NCBI RefSeq assembly: GCF_000760735.1
Contig: NZ_JMEX01000008.1
Span: forward strand, 1,946,042-2,010,041
Reading direction: 5' to 3'
Source of the DNA: Rhodococcoides fascians A44A
GTDB lineage: Bacteria; Actinomycetota; Actinomycetes; Mycobacteriales; Mycobacteriaceae
DNA: 64,000 nt
Shown here: positions 1 through 8,395 of the stretch, one piece after another
How the letters are laid out: every line of letters starts with the position of its first letter
Position numbering within the stretch: the stretch's first letter is position 1
Translations under genes and position numbers: made by a program
Notes under the pieces: model-generated
The model's input: only the letters and a program-made list of their open reading frames with translations
Databases searched by the model: none
What the model was told of the DNA's origin: nothing

Positions 1-1590
1 TCCGAGAACGGTCCAGCCTCCGGAAATCGGATCTCGATGATCGAACGGAACGATGTGGTCGATGTCGCAACGGGCAGCCGGTACCCCACAGTTCGGGAAC
101 GTACAGGTGTGATAGCTCGCGCGAACCAGCGCGACCAGAGCAGCGCTCGGCCGGTAGGTGAGGGCTCCGGGCGGAGGCGTGCAGAATCCACCGTGTCCGT
201 CGGGGTGCAGGCCCTCGGCGAGCGACGGGTCGAGTGCCACAGCGTCCATGAACGCAGCTATCGCCGCGGACAGCGCTGCTTCTTCCCCGATCGCCGACGC
301 ATGCGGGTTCTCCTTCGCCCGCTGCGTAGGAGTCGGCAGAGGCGCTGCAGGACGTGTTCGGCCGCGCGCGACAACCCGCCGAGCACGAGCAGCCCTCCGT
401 CGACTGCGCCGTACTGGATCTTGCTCCGGTGGTCTGGAATTCGGTGTAGCAGGAGACTCGGTACCACCATCGTTGTTACCGAGACCGTCGTTGTCACCGA
501 GATCGTCGTTGTCACCGAGATCGTCGTTGTCACCGAGATCGTCGTTGTTACCGAGACCGTCGTTGTTACCGAGAACGTCAGTCGCGCCATCGATGTCGAG
601 GCCGCGACGTTCGCGTGCGGCGGTCAGGGTTTCGGTGAGCAGGACCTGCCAGCGAGAGTCGGTGGCGAGGAGTCGGACGGTTTCCGCGTCCAGAACTGTG
701 CCGTCGGACAGTGTTGCCGGCTCTTCGTTCAGTCCGAGAAGGGTTTCGATGTCGATGTGAATGTTCAGCAGGTGTGGTCTCCGGTTGGGGTTCTTGGCAT
801 CGACTCCCCGAAACGGGCATTGCTGGCTCCCGCAACGGCATTGGAGCGCATCTTCTCGGTGGATCAACGCAAGCAGGGCGTGTCCGCGTAGTTCTTTCTT
901 GGTTCGCGGATCTTTCGGGCAGACGGTGGCTACGTACTCGTCGAGGAGGGCGTCGCATTCAGCGCCCTCGAGCACGCTCATCTTGGACACCAGGGTGGCG
1001 ATGCCGGAGTCGTTGCGGCGAATCTCGGCGCATCGTTCTTCGGCGAGCGCAGCTTTCTGTGCAGCCGCGGCCTCGTCAGGGTCGTATTGGAACCAGCGGC
1101 GCCAGATGTTCTCCCGCAGCGCTTTCGGAGCACATCGCTGTGCAGCGGCGAGAATGTCTGCCTCCAGAGCTGACACAGTCTCGTCGCTGGCGCGGAGCAG
1201 GGTCAGAACTACCGTTCGGACACGGCCGTAGTCGAGGTCCCCGGCCGTGAAGGCGGCATCGATTGCCGGCAGACGCCAGAACAGATGGTTGGCGACAACG
1301 ATCATCTGGCGCGCAACAGTTCGTGTCGTCGACATGGACACTGCTGCTTCGTATTCGACTGTGTGTCGGGCGCGATCGACGTTCGGTTCCTCACTGCCGT
1401 GCACGGCCCCCAGCGCATGGACGTCCATCTCTGCGCACAGTCGTATCTCGTAGAGATCCTGCAACTCGTGAATCACCACTGCCGACGCTCGGTTCTCTGC
1501 CCGCCGTCCATCCGACAGGCGCGTCAGTGACCGCGATGCCGCACTGTCTGCATCGGATCGAACCTGCGTGGAGCCCCCCGGCTGTGCCAT
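1..1590 (-). CDS. DUF222/HNH endonuclease of the 13E12-repeat type (C-terminus cut by window edge)
   Basis: Reading from the ATG at 1590 leftwards gives an open frame of 530 codons that runs off the window edge. The N-terminal 300 or so residues resemble the DUF222 region of mycobacterial 13E12 proteins. The visible end contains the HNH signature, with CTFPNCG followed by CDIDHIVP near positions 30-110; the His/Asp of DIDH would bind the catalytic metal and the Cys residues a structural zinc. Between the two parts lies an acidic linker made of six copies of a hexapeptide like LGDNDD. These proteins are probably DNA nucleases, often repeated in actinobacterial genomes, with unclear biological role. 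A consensus SOS box lies 15 bases upstream of the start. The last HNH histidine/asparagine would be beyond the edge, so activity cannot be judged. Confidence 0.85.
   Translation of the reverse strand, partial: MAQPGGSTQVRSDADSAASRSLTRLSDGRRAENRASAVVIHELQDLYEIRLCAEMDVHALGAVHGSEEPNVDRARHTVEYEAAVSMSTTRTVARQMIVVANHLFWRLPAIDAAFTAGDLDYGRVRTVVLTLLRASDETVSALEADILAAAQRCAPKALRENIWRRWFQYDPDEAAAAQKAALAEERCAEIRRNDSGIATLVSKMSVLEGAECDALLDEYVATVCPKDPRTKKELRGHALLALIHREDALQCRCGSQQCPFRGVDAKNPNRRPHLLNIHIDIETLLGLNEEPATLSDGTVLDAETVRLLATDSRWQVLLTETLTAARERRGLDIDGATDVLGNNDGLGNNDDLGDNDDLGDNDDLGDNDGLGNNDGGTESPATPNSRPPEQDPVRRSRRRAARARRVVARGRTRPAAPLPTPTQRAKENPHASAIGEEAALSAAIAAFMDAVALDPSLAEGLHPDGHGGFCTPPPGALTYRPSAALVALVRASYHTCTFPNCGVPAARCDIDHIVPFDHRDPISGGWTVLG
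469..576. repeat. Six tandem 18-bp repeats inside the HNH gene
   Basis: The unit accgagatcgtcgttgtc recurs with exactly 18-bp period about six times, with one or two transitions per copy. It stays in the frame of the HNH gene and encodes LG(N/D)ND(D/G), giving an Asn/Asp/Gly-rich flexible linker between the DUF222 part and the HNH nuclease. The period being a multiple of three suggests copy number can change without breaking the protein. Confidence 0.9.
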
Positions 1591-1604
1591 GCCACCTAGA
1601 GTAA

Positions 1605-1620
1605 TCGAACATATGTTCGA
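1605..1620. promoter_or_regulatory. LexA SOS box
   Basis: TCGAACATATGTTCGA is a perfect 16-bp palindrome and matches the mycobacterial/actinobacterial SOS box TCGAAC-N4-GTTCGA at every fixed position. It lies 15 bases upstream of the HNH gene start, so LexA bound here would block its promoter. It could also affect the divergent gene at 1728. Several 13E12-family genes in M. tuberculosis are known to be DNA-damage induced through such boxes. Confidence 0.85.
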
Positions 1621-1727
1621 ACACAAGAGCGGACGACGCCTCTCTTTAACTTCTTTCTCGGCCCCACATCGGTGTGGTCGGGTCGTCTGCTCCGGTATGG
1701 CTCCCGCAACCTGGCTAACCTGAGGCG

Positions 1728-2081
1728 ATGACCAGTACAGGCGTTGTCAGGGAGTGGTATGCCGACGAAGGATGGGGCGTTCTCGCCTCCCTGGACACTC
1801 CCGGCGGCTGCTGGGTTCACGTCAGCATGCTGTGGGCCATCGCGCTGCCTCCTGCGCGCGAGAACGAGTCCATTCATATCACCGGTTCCAGTGTTGACGC
1901 GGTCGTGGGGGAGACCGTGGATTTCGAGTGGGAACAGGTGAGACAGGACGGTTACGACTATCGCGGAATCAGCGTGAGGCCTCGTCGAGATGGCCCCGAA
2001 CGGACCATTCGCTGGGAGTACGGAGGCGATCGCCGTCATTCGGGGATGGAATTTCGGACCGCTCCGCGGCTGCAGGAATAG
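1728..2081 (+). CDS. Cold-shock-domain-like protein
   Basis: A 117-residue protein. Residues 4-12 (TGVVREWYA) and 14-17 (EGWG) match the first strand and RNP1-like region of cold shock domains. CWVHVSML at about 28-35 corresponds to the DVFVHxS motif, and GETVDFEWE at about 61-69 to the G(E/Q)xVxFE strand. A canonical CspA has aromatic FGFI in RNP1; here it is WGVL, so nucleic-acid binding is likely but the surface is diverged. The tail after residue 85 is charged and has no visible domain. It stands alone, divergent from the SOS-regulated HNH gene, with the SOS box in the shared intergenic region. Function is inferred from fold only. Confidence 0.65.
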   Translation: MTSTGVVREWYADEGWGVLASLDTPGGCWVHVSMLWAIALPPARENESIHITGSSVDAVVGETVDFEWEQVRQDGYDYRGISVRPRRDGPERTIRWEYGGDRRHSGMEFRTAPRLQE

Positions 2082-2129
2082 ACGGATGAAATTATCCGAC
2101 GCGCGTCCACGCGAGCCGACGATCACGGC

Positions 2130-2407
2130 CTAGCCCGATGCGGGCGCACGGTAGAACGTCCAGCCGGCGGGGCTGACTTGGTTCGCAATGTTGGCTGTCA
2201 CCAGTATTTGCCCCGATCCGGAGTGGACATCGGTTCGGTATCCATCGTTGGTAGGTATCCCCCCAGAAGTGCCTCTGCTGTGCCTGGATTCGCCAGGCGG
2301 GTTTCGTCAGCAGATGCACCTGTGGATTTGTAGAAGCCGATCCTGATTCCGGCTGCCTGTAGTCGCAGTGGTCGCTCCTGAGGTGCCCGTGTGAGACGCT
2401 GGGGTGC
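2130..2407 (-). other. Gene-poor stretch with a possible frameshifted coding remnant
   Basis: There is no convincing intact gene here. On the minus strand one frame from about 2385 down to the C6 tract at 2259-2264 reads like protein (GIRIGFYKSTGAS, then NPGTAEALLGG). From that tract a different frame continues plausibly (DGYRTDVHSGSGQ, ILVTANIANQ, WTFYRAPASG) to a TAG at 2130-2132. Joining the two across the homopolymer would make a C-terminal domain of about 85 residues without a visible start codon. It may be a decayed gene, or chance. No promoter or terminator was recognised. Confidence 0.2.
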
Positions 2408-3265
2408 ATGGTGAGCATGGGGGCGTGGTCGCTGGCGGACAAGGCGTCGAGACTGGGGTGGAAGACGGTCGGAAGACGTGTCGACCTCGACGGCGACCAG
2501 TCGTGGTTGCGGGGGCCGGTATCGGGTCCGGGCGTCGTTCGGGACAGGTGGCTGCAGCAGGAGGCGGAGCGCATCGGTGGGCGCGTCGTACCCGGTTCCT
2601 CGTCGGACGGTTTGCTGCACAGCTTCGACGCGCTGGCCGGTCCGGAGTTCGACCCGAGCGCGATCGACCCTCGCATTCGCGAATTCTACGAGCACACTGC
2701 TCGGTGGCGCATGGATGCGTGGACGCAGTGGACGACGGGTTTCGGGCTACCCGGCGCGGCCATCGAAGCGTTGTACGGCAAACGCGTGCAGCAGCTTGCT
2801 CTCCCGGTGCAGCCTCTGGCGGTGGCACACGGTGTGGACAGTGAGGTCACGGAGATCGTCGACGCCGACGGCCGGCATGCCGGCTCTGCCTGGTTGCGAA
2901 CTCTGCGGAAGACCGGCGACTACATGTACAGCGGTTACTACCGCGCTTCGACGCTTCCCTCGGCGTCGGGTCCGAGCGTCCATGTGACTTTCCCGTTGGA
3001 GGACGGCAACGTCCAGGTTTTCCTGAAACCGACAGTGGGCGAGGGAGGTTCGCTCGTTCTGACGTCCCCGTCGGGTAGGTTCGGGCAGGACGGCGCCTCC
3101 ACGGTCGTGTTGGACAAAGGTGCCTGGTACGCGGCCAGAGCGCCGATCCACGAGGTCTTCCATGTCTACGTCGACGACGAGGGGGTGCTGCGGACCGATC
3201 ATGTGCTGAAACTGTGGAACGTGACCGCTGTCCGGCTGCACTACCGCCTCACGCCCCTCGGCTGA
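2408..3265 (+). CDS. Conserved protein of unknown function
   Basis: A 285-residue soluble protein that I cannot assign to a family with confidence. There is no signal peptide or membrane segment. The central region (about residues 90-135) is rich in aromatic residues (EFYEHTARWRMDAWTQW), and the C-terminal half looks like mixed beta strands ending in LWNVTAVRLHYRLTPLG, perhaps a lipid- or substrate-binding fold. Two ATG starts lie three codons apart (2408 and 2417), neither with a strong ribosome site; the first is used. The next gene begins 11 bases after the stop on the same strand, so the two are probably co-transcribed. Codon use is like that of its neighbours. Confidence 0.65.
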   Translation: MVSMGAWSLADKASRLGWKTVGRRVDLDGDQSWLRGPVSGPGVVRDRWLQQEAERIGGRVVPGSSSDGLLHSFDALAGPEFDPSAIDPRIREFYEHTARWRMDAWTQWTTGFGLPGAAIEALYGKRVQQLALPVQPLAVAHGVDSEVTEIVDADGRHAGSAWLRTLRKTGDYMYSGYYRASTLPSASGPSVHVTFPLEDGNVQVFLKPTVGEGGSLVLTSPSGRFGQDGASTVVLDKGAWYAARAPIHEVFHVYVDDEGVLRTDHVLKLWNVTAVRLHYRLTPLG

Positions 3266-3276
3266 TCTCGGGTCCG

Positions 3277-4050
3277 ATGTCCGCGCCTTCCTTCGACGAG
3301 ATCGTCCGGGTGTTGCGCGCCGCGGGCTGCGTGTTCGCGGAAATCGAGGCTCGGCTCCTCGTGGAGGCGTTCGGCGGAAGCGCTCTGGAAAAGGCTGTCG
3401 CACAGCGAGTCGACGGCACTCCACTGGAACAACTTCTCGGGTGGGCGAAGTTCGCTGGTCTGCGGATATCGGTCGCGCCCGGAGTGTTCGTCCCCCGTCG
3501 CAGAACCGAACTCCTCGTGCACGCCGCGGTCGACGCGGAGCCCGGGGTTGTGCTCGACATCTGTTGCGGATCCGGGGCAGTCGCCGTTGCGATCGCACAC
3601 GAGCGGCCCGGGGTGGCGCTGCATGCCTCCGACATCGCACCCGCTGCAGTCCGCTGTGCGCGTCGGAATCTGGAGCCCGTCGGAGGTCATGTCTATCGAA
3701 GTGACATGTACAGCGCTCTGCCGCACAGTCTTCGGAGAACCGTCGACGTCGTGGTCGCCAATGCCCCGTACGTTCCGACCGGGGCGATCGGTTCCATGCC
3801 GTCCGAGGCGAGGGACCATGAGCCGAGAGACGCTCTCGACGGAGGTGTCGACGGCCTCGACCTCCAGCGTCGAGTGGTCGAGGGGGCGGGGGAGTGGCTT
3901 GCTCCTGCGGGCCGCATCGTGGTCGAAACCAGCGTTCGGCAAGCGCAGGGCACTGCGGCGCTCATCGCGGCGGCGGGTTTCGAAGCGGAGATCGTCAGAT
4001 CCGAGGAACTGGACGGGACGGCAGTCGTCGGGCGCAGTCGCGGACGCTGA
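3277..4050 (+). CDS. HemK/PrmC-like N5-glutamine methyltransferase
   Basis: A 257-residue class I SAM-dependent methyltransferase. The SAM-binding motif I DICCGSG lies at residues 94-100, followed by an acidic residue in HASDI (119). The substrate motif is NAPY (162-165) instead of the NPPY usual in HemK/PrmC enzymes, which methylate the GGQ glutamine of release factors; this variant is typical of a second actinobacterial paralogue group, so the substrate may differ. The N-terminal helical region (1-75) corresponds to the release-factor-binding domain and contains the GTPLEQLLG segment. The ATG at 3277 is preferred over upstream in-frame starts because these would overlap the previous gene. 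It ends about 90 bases before lon. Confidence 0.8.
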   Translation: MSAPSFDEIVRVLRAAGCVFAEIEARLLVEAFGGSALEKAVAQRVDGTPLEQLLGWAKFAGLRISVAPGVFVPRRRTELLVHAAVDAEPGVVLDICCGSGAVAVAIAHERPGVALHASDIAPAAVRCARRNLEPVGGHVYRSDMYSALPHSLRRTVDVVVANAPYVPTGAIGSMPSEARDHEPRDALDGGVDGLDLQRRVVEGAGEWLAPAGRIVVETSVRQAQGTAALIAAAGFEAEIVRSEELDGTAVVGRSRGR

Positions 4051-4103
4051 TTCTGCCCACGGAGAACACGCTCACCACGGGGAACACCGAGAGCACACGT
4101 GAA

Positions 4104-4124
4104 GTTGAGTCCACATAGCTCAAC
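4104..4124. promoter_or_regulatory. HAIR operator (HspR site) of lon
   Basis: GTTGAGT-N7-GCTCAAC matches the HspR-associated inverted repeat CTTGAGT-N7-ACTCAAG with exact spacing; only the outermost base and one inner base of the right arm differ from consensus. It sits 17 bases upstream of the lon ATG and just before its ribosome site GGAGG (4130-4134). In Streptomyces lon is known to belong to the HspR/HAIR heat-shock regulon, so the same control is inferred here. Confidence 0.75.
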
Positions 4125-4141
4125 CGACCGGAGGTGCTGTA

Positions 4142-6475
4142 ATGCCCGAACCCATCCGCCTACCTGTTCTTTTTCTGACCGACCCCGTCGTTCTGCCCGG
4201 GATGGTCGTCCCCGTCGAACTCGACGAGTCCGCGCGCGCTGCCGTGGACGCGGCACAGGCTTCCAACGACGGAACCTTGCTCGTTGCTCCTCGGCTCGAG
4301 GACCGATACGCCGCGTACGGCGTGGTTGCGTCCATCGTGCAGATGGGACGGCTCGCGACCGGGGAGGCTGCCGCAGTCCTCAAGGCCGAGCGCCGCGCTC
4401 ACATCGGTCACGGTGTCAGCGGGCCCGGTGCTGCCCTGTGGGTCGAGGCCGAAATCGTCGACGAATCCGCCGTCGACGGTAGTGGTGGAACTGCCGAGAG
4501 CACCCGAACGCTGGCCACCGAGTACAAGCAGCTCGTCGTCGCGATGTTGCAGCGCCGCGACGCGTGGCAGGTCATCGACTCCGTCAACAAGCTCACCGAT
4601 CCCGGCGCGATCGCCGACACCGCGGGGTACGCGTCGTACCTGACCGATGTGCAGAAGAGGCAGCTGCTCGAGACCCCATCCGTGCACGATCGTCTGACAC
4701 TGCTGATCGAGTGGACCCGGTCCCATCTCGCGGAGGTCGAGGTCAACGACAAGATCTCGAACGATGTGCGCGACGGTATGGAGAAGACCCAGAAAGAGTT
4801 TCTGCTGCGGCAGCAGCTCGCCGCGATCCGCAAGGAGCTCGGCGAGGACGAACCAGACGGCGCCGACGACTACCGCGGCCGCGTCGAATCGGCAGATCTC
4901 CCGGATGCGGTGCGCGAGGCCGCACTTCGTGAGGTCGGAAAGCTCGAGCGGGCGAGTGATCAGAGTCCCGAGTCCGGGTGGATCAGGACGTGGCTCGATA
5001 CCGTCCTGGACCTGCCGTGGTCGGTCACCACGACCGACACGACCGACATCGATTCGGCACGAGCGATTCTCGATGCGGACCACCATGGTCTGGACGACGT
5101 GAAGGATCGTATCGTCGAGTATCTCGCCGTGCGGGCGCGTCGAGCAGAGCGCGGCATGGGCCTCGTCGGTGGACGCGGATCGGGTGCGGTCATGGTGCTC
5201 GCGGGGCCGCCCGGAGTCGGTAAGACGTCGCTGGGCGAATCCGTGGCGCGTGCGTTGGGCCGCAAGTTCGTTCGTGTCGCACTCGGTGGCGTTCGAGACG
5301 AAGCGGAGATTCGCGGACACCGGCGTACCTACGTGGGTGCGTTGCCCGGGCGAATCGTCCGCGCCATCGGTGAGGCGGGTTCGATGAACCCCGTGGTGCT
5401 GCTCGACGAGATCGACAAGGTCGGTTCCGACTACCGCGGCGATCCCAGTGCCGCTCTGCTCGAAGTTCTCGATCCGGCGCAGAATCACACTTTTCGGGAT
5501 CACTACCTGGACCTCGATCTCGACCTCTCCGACGTCGTGTTTCTGGCGACAGCCAATGTGGTCGAACAGATTCCGGGACCTCTGCTCGATCGGATGGAGC
5601 TCGTCACCATCGACGGGTACACCGAGGACGACAAGGTCGTGATCGCGCGGAACTATCTGCTGCCGCGTCAGTTGGAACGTTCTGCGCTCACGTCCGACGA
5701 AGTCGACGTCACCGACGATGCGTTGCGAAAGATCGCTGCCGACTACACCCGTGAACCAGGTGTGCGTCAGTTCGAGCGTCTGCTCGCCAAGGCTCTGCGG
5801 AAGTCCGCGACAGCACTGGCAGGGGGAAAGGCGACGGTGCGTATCGACGAGGCGGGACTCGTCGAGTACCTCGGCCGACCGCGTTTCACTCCCGACGTTC
5901 ACGAGAGAACCGAAGTGCCGGGTGTGGCAACCGGTCTCGCCGTGACGGGACTCGGAGGCGACGTGCTGTTCATCGAGGCGTCCTCGACGGAGGGCAAGCC
6001 CGGACTTGCGCTGACGGGTCAGCTGGGTGACGTCATGAAGGAGTCGGCGCAGATAGCCCTGTCCTACGTGCGATCTCACGCGGCACGATTCGGCATCGAT
6101 CCGCAGGTATTGGACCGCAGCGTCCACGTCCACGTACCGGCAGGTGCCGTACCCAAGGACGGTCCGTCGGCAGGCGTCACGATGGTCACGGCACTGGTGT
6201 CGATGGCGACGGGACGGCCGGTGCGGTCGGATGTGGGAATGACCGGCGAGGTCACGCTGAACGGTCGGGTCCTGCCGATCGGCGGAGTCAAGCAGAAGTT
6301 GCTGGCCGCGCAACGGGCAGGTCTGAAGACCGTTTTCGTTCCCGCGAGGAACGAACCGGATCTGGACGACGTGCCGGCCGAGGTGCTCGCCGCCCTCGAC
6401 GTACGTCCGATGACCGACGTCGCGGACATCGTGGATCTCGCCCTGGAGGAGGCTGCTGTGTCCGCAGTGGCGTGA
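4142..6475 (+). CDS. lon: ATP-dependent Lon protease
   Basis: A 777-residue LonA-type protease that degrades misfolded and regulatory proteins in the cytoplasm. The N-terminal substrate-recognition domain covers about residues 1-200, followed by a coiled region. The AAA+ module has Walker A GPPGVGKT at 355-362 and a Walker B LLDEIDK. The C-terminal protease domain carries the catalytic dyad Ser676 (in DGPSAG) and Lys719 (GGVKQK), with the 43-residue spacing also found in E. coli Lon. Length is typical. The ATG follows a clear GGAGG at 7 bases. A HAIR repeat just upstream implies repression by HspR and induction on heat or protein damage. The gene stands alone; the next gene appears to have its own promoter. 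Confidence 0.97.
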   Translation: MPEPIRLPVLFLTDPVVLPGMVVPVELDESARAAVDAAQASNDGTLLVAPRLEDRYAAYGVVASIVQMGRLATGEAAAVLKAERRAHIGHGVSGPGAALWVEAEIVDESAVDGSGGTAESTRTLATEYKQLVVAMLQRRDAWQVIDSVNKLTDPGAIADTAGYASYLTDVQKRQLLETPSVHDRLTLLIEWTRSHLAEVEVNDKISNDVRDGMEKTQKEFLLRQQLAAIRKELGEDEPDGADDYRGRVESADLPDAVREAALREVGKLERASDQSPESGWIRTWLDTVLDLPWSVTTTDTTDIDSARAILDADHHGLDDVKDRIVEYLAVRARRAERGMGLVGGRGSGAVMVLAGPPGVGKTSLGESVARALGRKFVRVALGGVRDEAEIRGHRRTYVGALPGRIVRAIGEAGSMNPVVLLDEIDKVGSDYRGDPSAALLEVLDPAQNHTFRDHYLDLDLDLSDVVFLATANVVEQIPGPLLDRMELVTIDGYTEDDKVVIARNYLLPRQLERSALTSDEVDVTDDALRKIAADYTREPGVRQFERLLAKALRKSATALAGGKATVRIDEAGLVEYLGRPRFTPDVHERTEVPGVATGLAVTGLGGDVLFIEASSTEGKPGLALTGQLGDVMKESAQIALSYVRSHAARFGIDPQVLDRSVHVHVPAGAVPKDGPSAGVTMVTALVSMATGRPVRSDVGMTGEVTLNGRVLPIGGVKQKLLAAQRAGLKTVFVPARNEPDLDDVPAEVLAALDVRPMTDVADIVDLALEEAAVSAVA

Positions 6476-6488
6476 TGTGGCGCGTTCC

Positions 6489-6519
6489 TTGACCTCTACC
6501 TACATCGAGGTTCTAGCGT
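6489..6519 (+). promoter_or_regulatory. Candidate promoter giving a leaderless mRNA
   Basis: TTGACC at 6489-6494 resembles a -35 hexamer, and TAGCGT at 6514-6519 fits the actinobacterial -10 pattern TANNNT. Transcription would begin about seven bases later, at the ATG of the ABC exporter (6527), which has no Shine-Dalgarno sequence. This fits a leaderless transcript, common in actinobacteria. Spacing of 19 is slightly long, so the call is tentative. Confidence 0.35.
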
Positions 6520-6526
6520 TGCCGGT

Positions 6527-8395
6527 ATGAGCATGGAAGTCACGGCCTGGAATCAGCTGTATCGGACGATGCATGCGTCCGAGCAGAGCACGCAGTTCTC
6601 GTCGATCACGGCTCGGCGGATCCTGAGGTTCGCCGAGCCGCACCGCAACAAACTGATCGGGTTCGTCGTTCTGAGCGTCGTGCTCGCAGTTCTGGCGGTC
6701 GCGACGCCGGTACTGGCGGGACGCGTCGTCAATGCCATCGTCGACGGCGACTCGTTCGATGTCGTGCTGTGGCTGTCGGTGGCGATCGCACTGATCGCCG
6801 TCGTCGACGCGGCGTTCGGTTTGGTGAACCGGTGGCTGTCGTCGAGCTTGGGTGAGGCGTTGATTCTGGATCTGCGCACCGCGGTGTTCGACCACGTTCA
6901 GCGGATGCCGATCGCGTTCTTCACCCGGACGCGCACCGGTGCTCTCGTGAGCCGGTTGAACAACGACGTGATCGGAGCGCAACGCGCCTTCAGCGACACG
7001 CTCTCGGGCGTCGTGAGTAACCTCGTCACGCTGATCCTGACGCTCGTCGTGATGATCGGGATTTCCTGGCAGATCACGTTGCTTGCGTTGATCATCCTTC
7101 CGGTCTTCGTGATACCGGCCAGCCGGATGGGCAGGCGACTCGCGAGGCTGCAACGTGAAGCAGCCGAACACGATTCCGCGATGAGTACGCAGATGACGGA
7201 GCGGTTCTCCGCGCCGGGTGCGACTCTGGTCAAGCTGTTCGGCCAACCGGACTTCGAGTCGCGCGAGTTCGCGGTTCGCGCAGCTCGGGTCCGGGACATC
7301 GGCGTTCGGAGCGCCATGGTGCAGACGGTGTTCGTGACTGCGCTGACGTTGGTGTCGGCCCTCGCGCTCGCCGTCGTCTACGGTCTCGGTGGTTTCTACG
7401 CGCTGAAGGGACAGTTGGATCCGGGTTCGGTTGTGTCGCTGTCTCTTCTGTTGACCCGGTTGTATTCACCGCTGACGGAGCTGGCCAGCGCACGCGTCGA
7501 AGTGATGAGCGCTCTCGTCAGCTTCGAGCGTGTCTTCGAAGTCCTCGACCTCGTACCGCTCATCGAGGACAGTCCCGACGCCGTGGACGTCCCCGACGGG
7601 CCTGCTGCCGTCGAACTACGCGACGTCAGGTTCGCCTACCCGTCGGCGGACAAAGTGTCGCTTGCCTCGCTGGAGGAAGTGGCGACGCTGGATTCTCGTG
7701 GCGGCGACGAAGTGCTGCACGGCATCTCGTTCGTCGCCGAACCTGGGCAGATGATTGCCCTGGTCGGTACATCGGGCGCGGGCAAGTCCACCGTCGCGCA
7801 GCTCATCGCTCGGTTGTACGACGTCGACAGTGGATCCATCCTGCTGGGCGGCAAGGACGTCCGTGATCTGAAAGCGGATTCGATCAGAGGTGCCGTCGGG
7901 ATGGTGACGCAGGACGGACATCTCTTCCACGACACGATCAGGTCCAACGTTGTGCTGCCCCGGCCGTCGGCCACCGACGACGAAGTCTGGGACGCGTTGC
8001 GTCGGGCACGGCTCGAAGATCTGGTGAAATCTCTGCCCGACGGGCTGGACACCGTCGTCGGAGAGCGCGGTTATCGGTTGTCCGGAGGTGAGCGGCAGAG
8101 ACTGACCATCGCTCGGCTGCTGATTGCTCGGCCACGGATCGTGATTCTCGACGAGGCGACGGCGTCGCTGGATTCGACGTCGGAGTCAGCGGTCCAGGCT
8201 GCGCTGTCCGAGGCGCTCGCGGGCAGAACCTCGGTTGTGATCGCGCACCGACTGTCGACGATTCGGGCCGCCGACGCCATCCTGGTGGTGGAGGCAGGTT
8301 CGATCGTCGAGCGGGGAACACACGAAGAGCTCCTCGCAGCGGGTGGCCGCTACGAGGAGCTCCATCGAACTCAATTCGCTACCAGTGGATCGTGA
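6527..8395 (+). CDS. ABC exporter half-transporter (fused membrane and ATPase domains)
   Basis: A 622-residue type IV (MsbA/LmrA-like) ABC exporter half. Residues 30-350 form the six-helix transmembrane domain, with hydrophobic runs such as LIGFVVLSVVLAVLAV and LVTLILTLVVMIGI. The ATPase domain has Walker A GTSGAGKST at 414-422, signature LSGGE at 518-522, Walker B IVILDEAT and a switch histidine in VIAHRLST. It should work as a homodimer, probably exporting a lipid or hydrophobic compound; the substrate cannot be read from the sequence. It ends base-to-base against the convergent siderophore-binding gene, leaving no room for a terminator. An insertion between the ATPase A-loop and Walker A (KVSLASLEEVATL) is slightly longer than usual. 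Confidence 0.9.
   Translation: MSMEVTAWNQLYRTMHASEQSTQFSSITARRILRFAEPHRNKLIGFVVLSVVLAVLAVATPVLAGRVVNAIVDGDSFDVVLWLSVAIALIAVVDAAFGLVNRWLSSSLGEALILDLRTAVFDHVQRMPIAFFTRTRTGALVSRLNNDVIGAQRAFSDTLSGVVSNLVTLILTLVVMIGISWQITLLALIILPVFVIPASRMGRRLARLQREAAEHDSAMSTQMTERFSAPGATLVKLFGQPDFESREFAVRAARVRDIGVRSAMVQTVFVTALTLVSALALAVVYGLGGFYALKGQLDPGSVVSLSLLLTRLYSPLTELASARVEVMSALVSFERVFEVLDLVPLIEDSPDAVDVPDGPAAVELRDVRFAYPSADKVSLASLEEVATLDSRGGDEVLHGISFVAEPGQMIALVGTSGAGKSTVAQLIARLYDVDSGSILLGGKDVRDLKADSIRGAVGMVTQDGHLFHDTIRSNVVLPRPSATDDEVWDALRRARLEDLVKSLPDGLDTVVGERGYRLSGGERQRLTIARLLIARPRIVILDEATASLDSTSESAVQAALSEALAGRTSVVIAHRLSTIRAADAILVVEAGSIVERGTHEELLAAGGRYEELHRTQFATSGS

Noticed and set aside
469..576. CRISPR-like regular repeats
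   Set aside because: The units are contiguous with no spacers, and they stay in frame in a coding gene.
4160..6313. Long open frame on the minus strand opposite lon
   Set aside because: It mirrors the codon pattern of a high-GC gene; lon on the plus strand has full domains and motifs, and the minus-strand product has none.
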